Below are positions 5,982 through 9,155 of a stretch of 9,155 bases of DNA, piece after piece; the stretch's first letter is position 1; the number at the start of each line of letters is the position of its first letter. The DNA is from SCUN01 sp964343975 (GTDB taxonomy: Bacteria; Acidobacteriota; Vicinamibacteria; Vicinamibacterales; SCN-69-37), in the NCBI GenBank assembly GCA_964343975.1, contig CAYFLU010000135.1, forward strand, positions 1 to 9,155, given 5' to 3'. Position numbers and translations under genes: made by a program. The notes beneath the pieces were generated by a model. It saw only the letters and a list, made by a program, of their open reading frames with translations, did no database searches and had not been told where the DNA came from.

Positions 5982-7469
5982 CTACAACAGCGCCTTGACA
6001 GCCGCCTTCGTCACTTTGCCCATCGCATTTCTCGGTAGTTCCGAGACAACGGTGAGGCGGCGCGGGATCTTGTAGGGCGACAGTCGATCATCACACCAGG
6101 CGCGCAGCGCTGCGAGATCGAGCGCTGCGCCCGCGTTCAGTACGACAGCCGCAGCCACGGTTTCGCCCCACGTGTCGTCGGGCATGCCGACGACCGCGCA
6201 CTCGGCGATGAGCGGATGGTCGAGCAGCACCGACTCGATCTCCAACGCGCTGAGCTTGTAGCCGCCGCTCTTGATGATGTCGATGCTCAGGCGGCCCATG
6301 ATGCGGTAGTAGCCGCGCTCAACGACGGCCATGTCGCCGGTGCGAAACCAGCCGTCCTCGAACGACTCCTCCGTCGCCTGAGGGCGGTTCCAGTAACCGC
6401 TGAACACTGCGGGCCCGCGCACTTGAATTTCACCGGGCTCGCCTTCGTTCGTGACGATCGGCCCCTGCTCTGCCTTCAGACGCACCTGCACACCCGGTAG
6501 CGGCAGGCCCACGGCGCCGGGACGCCGCTCGCCGCGATACGGATTCGAGATCGCCATGCCGATCTCGGTCATGCCGTAGCGTTCGAGCAGCAACTGCCCC
6601 GTGAGCGCGGTCCAGTGCTCGTGCACGCTTGCCGGCAACGCCGCGCTGCCGGACACCATCAGCCGCATCGCCTTGAATCCCGAGACGATGGCGGCGCGAT
6701 CGGCGTCGGTCGCCGCTTCAATCACCTGAATCAGCTTCACGTAGATCGTGGGCACGGCCATGAACAGCGTGTAGGCGCCGGCCCGCACGCGCGACAGCAC
6801 GGCCTCCGCGTCGAATCGCGGCAAGGCTTCCACCGCCGCACCGATCCACAGCGCGCATCCGAGGACGTTGATGATGCCGTGGATGTGGTGCAGCGGCAGG
6901 AACAGCGGAATGCGATCCGTGGCGCTCCACTCCCACGCCTGCACCAGGCATTCGATCTGCGCCTGGATGTTGGCGTGGGTCGTGAGCACGCCTTTCGGTG
7001 TGCTGGTCGTGCCGCTCGTGTAGAGAATCATCGCGCCGCGCGTGACGTCGACGGCCGGAAATGACGTGCGCGCCGGCGCGCCGATGTCTTGCACATTCAT
7101 CAGGCGCACGCCGCGCCGATCACAGAGCGGCGCCAGCTTGGCGGCGTGCGCCGCATCCGCGATCACCACGCTCACCTGGGCATCCGTCAGCGCGTGCTCC
7201 CACTCGCGCTCCGCCGCCGACGCGCTGAGCGGCAGCATGATCCCGCCGGCGCGCCACACCGCCCACTGCGCCGATGTGTAATCCGGTCCGGGTGTGACGA
7301 GCACCGCAATGCGCGCTTCGCGGAGATCATCCGCGCCGTCCAGCAGCGCGAATGCGATGGCCGCGGAGCGATCAAGCAGGTGCTGATAGGTGTGCGTGGC
7401 GCCGACCGTGTGGAAGGCGATGCGCTCTGCGTGCGAGCGCGCGCGAGCAAGCACAGGCAAGTCGGACAT
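5982..7469 (-). CDS. matB: Malonyl-CoA synthetase, MatB/ACSF3 type (AMP-forming)
   Basis: 495 residues, the usual length for bacterial MatB. It belongs to the ANL superfamily, which activates a carboxylate with ATP and transfers it to CoA. Motifs in order: YTSGTTSTPKGV (150-161), FLPLHHIHGI (190-199), ERYGMTE (296-302), SNPYRGERRPGAVGLPLPGV (308-327), GWFRTGD (373-379), GRLSIDIIKSGGYKLSALEIE (392-412) and PRNAMGKVTK (479-488), with K485 the expected adenylation lysine. The SNPY...RRPGxVGxPLPGV and DIIKSGGYKxSALE stretches resemble MatB and human ACSF3, so malonate (perhaps methylmalonate) is the likely substrate. The adjoining malonate transporter genes support this strongly. The A3 loop has Ser156 where Gly is commonest. 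ATG 7469 lies 12 bases after the madM stop, the last gene of the operon. Substrate specificity is inferred, not shown. Confidence 0.88.
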   Translation of the reverse strand: MSDLPVLARARSHAERIAFHTVGATHTYQHLLDRSAAIAFALLDGADDLREARIAVLVTPGPDYTSAQWAVWRAGGIMLPLSASAAEREWEHALTDAQVSVVIADAAHAAKLAPLCDRRGVRLMNVQDIGAPARTSFPAVDVTRGAMILYTSGTTSTPKGVLTTHANIQAQIECLVQAWEWSATDRIPLFLPLHHIHGIINVLGCALWIGAAVEALPRFDAEAVLSRVRAGAYTLFMAVPTIYVKLIQVIEAATDADRAAIVSGFKAMRLMVSGSAALPASVHEHWTALTGQLLLERYGMTEIGMAISNPYRGERRPGAVGLPLPGVQVRLKAEQGPIVTNEGEPGEIQVRGPAVFSGYWNRPQATEESFEDGWFRTGDMAVVERGYYRIMGRLSIDIIKSGGYKLSALEIESVLLDHPLIAECAVVGMPDDTWGETVAAAVVLNAGAALDLAALRAWCDDRLSPYKIPRRLTVVSELPRNAMGKVTKAAVKALL

Positions 7470-7481
7470 GGGGACCGCGGC

Positions 7482-8249
7482 CTATGACCTGAAGAGTGCC
7501 TTCATGATGAGGAACAACACGGACGGCCCGAGGAGGCACCCGATGCCGGTGTGGAACGTCGCGACGAGCGCGCCGTACGGCACGAGCTTGCGATCGGTCG
7601 CGGCGAGGCCGGCGCTGACGCCGCTCACCGTGCCCGCCAGCCCGCCGAACACCATGGCGGAGCGCGGCGTCTTCAATCGCAGCGCCCGAGCGGCGGCGGG
7701 CGTGAGCACCATCACGAGGATCGCCTTGAACACACCGGTCGCGATGCTGAGCGCCAGCACGTCACTGGTCGCGCCAATCGCGGTGCCCGTGACCGGCCCC
7801 ACGATGTAGGTAATCGCGCCCGCGCCGATCGTCGTGAGGCTGACGGCGTCACGATAGCCGAATGCGTACGCGGCGCTCACGCCGACGATGAATGGCAAGA
7901 CCGTGCCGAGGAGCAAGGCGACCGCGCCGATCCAGCCAGCGCGCTTCGCCTCATCGGGATGGACCTCGAATGCCGTGGCCACGATCGCGAAGTCGCGCAG
8001 CATGTTGCCGCCCATCAAACCGACGCCGCTGAACAGCGCGATGTCGGCAAGGCCATTCTTCCCGCCAGTCAGCTTCCCGCCGATCCAGGCGAGCAGCAGG
8101 CCGATCAGGATCGCGATGGCCGATCCCTGCACGCGTCCGAACGTGAGCCTGCGCGAGATGACACCCGACAGCAGGACGATCGCACCGACCACCGCAAATG
8201 CGGTGATGAGTCCGTTGTCTTTGGCGGCTTTCTCGAAGAGGTCCAACAT
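7482..8249 (-). CDS. madM: Malonate transporter subunit MadM
   Basis: A 255-residue inner-membrane protein with about eight hydrophobic segments (roughly 14-32, 43-58, 68-92, 106-130, 135-160, 164-186, 198-216, 226-250). It matches the MadM family in length and in features such as FEKAAKDNGLITAFAVVG near the start, GVGLMGGNMLRDFAIVATAF (76-95), YIVGPVTGTAIGA (148-160) and VATFHTGIGCLLGPSVLF (229-246). MadM works with MadL as a malonate carrier, described as Na+-coupled in Malonomonas rubra. The start is ATG 8249, sharing one base with the TGA of madL (TGATG). A GTG at 8252 directly upstream would add one residue and give a GTGA overlap. Translation is almost certainly coupled to madL. The next gene encodes the enzyme that would activate imported malonate. 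Confidence 0.92.
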   Translation of the reverse strand: MLDLFEKAAKDNGLITAFAVVGAIVLLSGVISRRLTFGRVQGSAIAILIGLLLAWIGGKLTGGKNGLADIALFSGVGLMGGNMLRDFAIVATAFEVHPDEAKRAGWIGAVALLLGTVLPFIVGVSAAYAFGYRDAVSLTTIGAGAITYIVGPVTGTAIGATSDVLALSIATGVFKAILVMVLTPAAARALRLKTPRSAMVFGGLAGTVSGVSAGLAATDRKLVPYGALVATFHTGIGCLLGPSVLFLIMKALFRS

Positions 8250-8605
8250 CACTGCGGCTCAGCGCGGTTGATGAACGCGATCGCGAGGCCGCACACGATC
8301 ACCGTGCCGGTCGCCGCCGTCACCGCGATCCACCCGCCGCTCAGGGCCGAGACGACGTTCTGGGTCATGGCCATCGCCACGACGACCGGAATGTAGATCG
8401 CGCCCCAGTAGTTCACGCCGCCTTCCGCGGTGGCGTTCAGCCATCCGCGCCGGTGCATCACCACACGGGAGACGATCAGCAGCAGCATGGCGATGCCGAC
8501 GCCGCCGACATTGCGCTGCATGCCGAGCGCGCGCCCCAGCAGGTCGCCGAGCACGATGCCGATCAGGTGGCAGGCGGCCAGCAGCGCGGTGCCGTAGATG
8601 ACCAT
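8249..8605 (-). CDS. madL: Malonate transporter subunit MadL
   Basis: A 118-residue membrane protein with about four hydrophobic segments (4-24, 33-50, 66-83, 90-113). The start MVIYGTALLAACHLIGIVLGD and the stretch NVGGVGIAMLLLI (32-44) are typical of MadL, the small partner of MadM. The start is ATG 8605. The frame is open further upstream to 8659, but the extra 18 residues are polar, would overlap the preceding gene, and precede the conserved family N-terminus, so they are excluded. No strong Shine-Dalgarno sequence is visible. The stop overlaps the madM start. It begins 34 bases after the stop of the SRPBCC gene, so it is probably co-transcribed with it. Confidence 0.92.
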   Translation of the reverse strand: MVIYGTALLAACHLIGIVLGDLLGRALGMQRNVGGVGIAMLLLIVSRVVMHRRGWLNATAEGGVNYWGAIYIPVVVAMAMTQNVVSALSGGWIAVTAATGTVIVCGLAIAFINRAEPQ

Positions 8606-8639
8606 GGGCGGTGATTCCGGCCGGTGACGTCTCGCGCCG

Positions 8640-9155
8640 TTATCGGCGGCCCGGGCCACCGCCGCGGGCGGGCAGGGTGCCGCCCTCGGCCAGCGTCTTC
8701 ATGTTCTGAAGCGCCTGCGTGAACTGCGTGCGTCGCCGCTCAATGTCCGCCTGTCGCGCGGCATCGTCTGCGAGCATCGAGTTGTCGAAGAGCAACGTGT
8801 AGATGAGCTTGGACGTCGTCGCCGTGACCGGCCGCGCCTCGAGCGTGCCGTGGTACATGTTGTACGGTCGGCCTTCGCGCACGGGTTGCGTGTAGGTGTA
8901 GGACAACTCCGTTTTGCCGACCAGGATTTCGTTGCCGACGGTGCGCACGGCGCCGATTTCGCCGTCCTTCCCGGACGTAATCGTGCAGCTGGCCACACGC
9001 AGCCACTCAGCGATATCGCAGTACTTCCCCACGCGCTTCCACACATCCGCGGCGGATCGATTCACGTCGATCTGCATCACGATCGTGGCGTACGTGGGAT
9101 TGGGCACAGCCAGAGGCGCCGCGCCACCGCCACGGGCCGCGGGCGGGGTCTGGGC
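8640..9155 (-). CDS. SRPBCC (START-like) family protein, 5' end outside window
   Basis: 171 codons are visible and the frame is still open at the right edge. The first possible start inside the window is GTG 9107 (MPNPTYATIV), but the 16 codons before it read AQTPPAARGGGAAPLA, which looks like the mature end just after a signal peptide. The real start is therefore probably beyond 9155 and the protein probably exported. The core fits the SRPBCC/polyketide cyclase 2-like fold: an N-terminal strand IVMQIDVNRSAADVWKRVG, the helix-turn KYCDIAEWL, the strand segment GAVRTVGNEILVGKTELSY, and a late helix rich in charged residues. The family binds hydrophobic ligands or acts as small cyclases; no ligand can be inferred. 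The C-terminus is an ARGGGPGRR tail. It is the first visible gene of the madLM-matB transcript, which may be chance or an accessory role. Confidence 0.72.
   Translation of the reverse strand, partial: AQTPPAARGGGAAPLAVPNPTYATIVMQIDVNRSAADVWKRVGKYCDIAEWLRVASCTITSGKDGEIGAVRTVGNEILVGKTELSYTYTQPVREGRPYNMYHGTLEARPVTATTSKLIYTLLFDNSMLADDAARQADIERRRTQFTQALQNMKTLAEGGTLPARGGGPGRR

Noticed and set aside
8606..8659. N-terminal extension of madL by 18 codons
   Set aside because: It would overlap the SRPBCC gene, is polar, and precedes the MVIYG start that the family normally has.

Overview
The window is high-GC DNA with tightly packed genes. It most likely comes from a soil or sediment Acidobacteriota, perhaps Vicinamibacteria-like. 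This placement is an inference from the gene types (a DUF4159-like exported protein, a Tat-exported TIM-barrel isomerase, an Abhydrolase_10-type hydrolase, an acidobacterial/verrucomicrobial style of sensor kinase) and from recurring Gly/Arg-rich patches in exported proteins. No rRNA, tRNA, CRISPR array, insertion sequence or phage gene was seen. No stretch longer than 300 bases lacks a gene.

Left edge (minus strand, 1-860): a cutC gene is followed by the first 77 codons of a DUF4159-like secreted protein. The two join through an ATGA stop/start overlap. The DUF4159-like gene runs off the window.

Left centre (plus strand, 941-2452): a membrane histidine kinase with a two-module extracytoplasmic sensor region, one membrane span, a HisKA-type dimerisation domain and an ATPase domain. 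Its signal peptide (941-1036) is cut off from the body by one in-frame TAG codon at 1037-1039. The gene is therefore a fresh nonsense mutant, a read-through gene, a gene that restarts at GTG 1079, or a sequencing error. No response regulator is nearby.

Centre (plus strand, 2551-5954): a Tat-exported sugar phosphate isomerase/epimerase-like TIM barrel with a Gly/Ala-rich insert, a long hairpin terminator, then a secreted 694-residue alpha/beta hydrolase.

Right (minus strand, 5982-9155): a compact malonate operon, transcribed toward the left and converging on the hydrolase gene. In transcription order it holds a probably exported SRPBCC-fold protein (5' end outside the window), madL, madM, and a malonyl-CoA synthetase of the MatB/ACSF3 type. 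MadLM would import malonate and MatB would activate it to malonyl-CoA. No malonyl-CoA decarboxylase or Mdc-type decarboxylase lies in the window, so the product may feed biosynthesis or a decarboxylase encoded elsewhere.

I see no clearly new multi-gene system. The observations most worth checking are the amber-interrupted sensor kinase and the madLM-matB operon without a decarboxylase.
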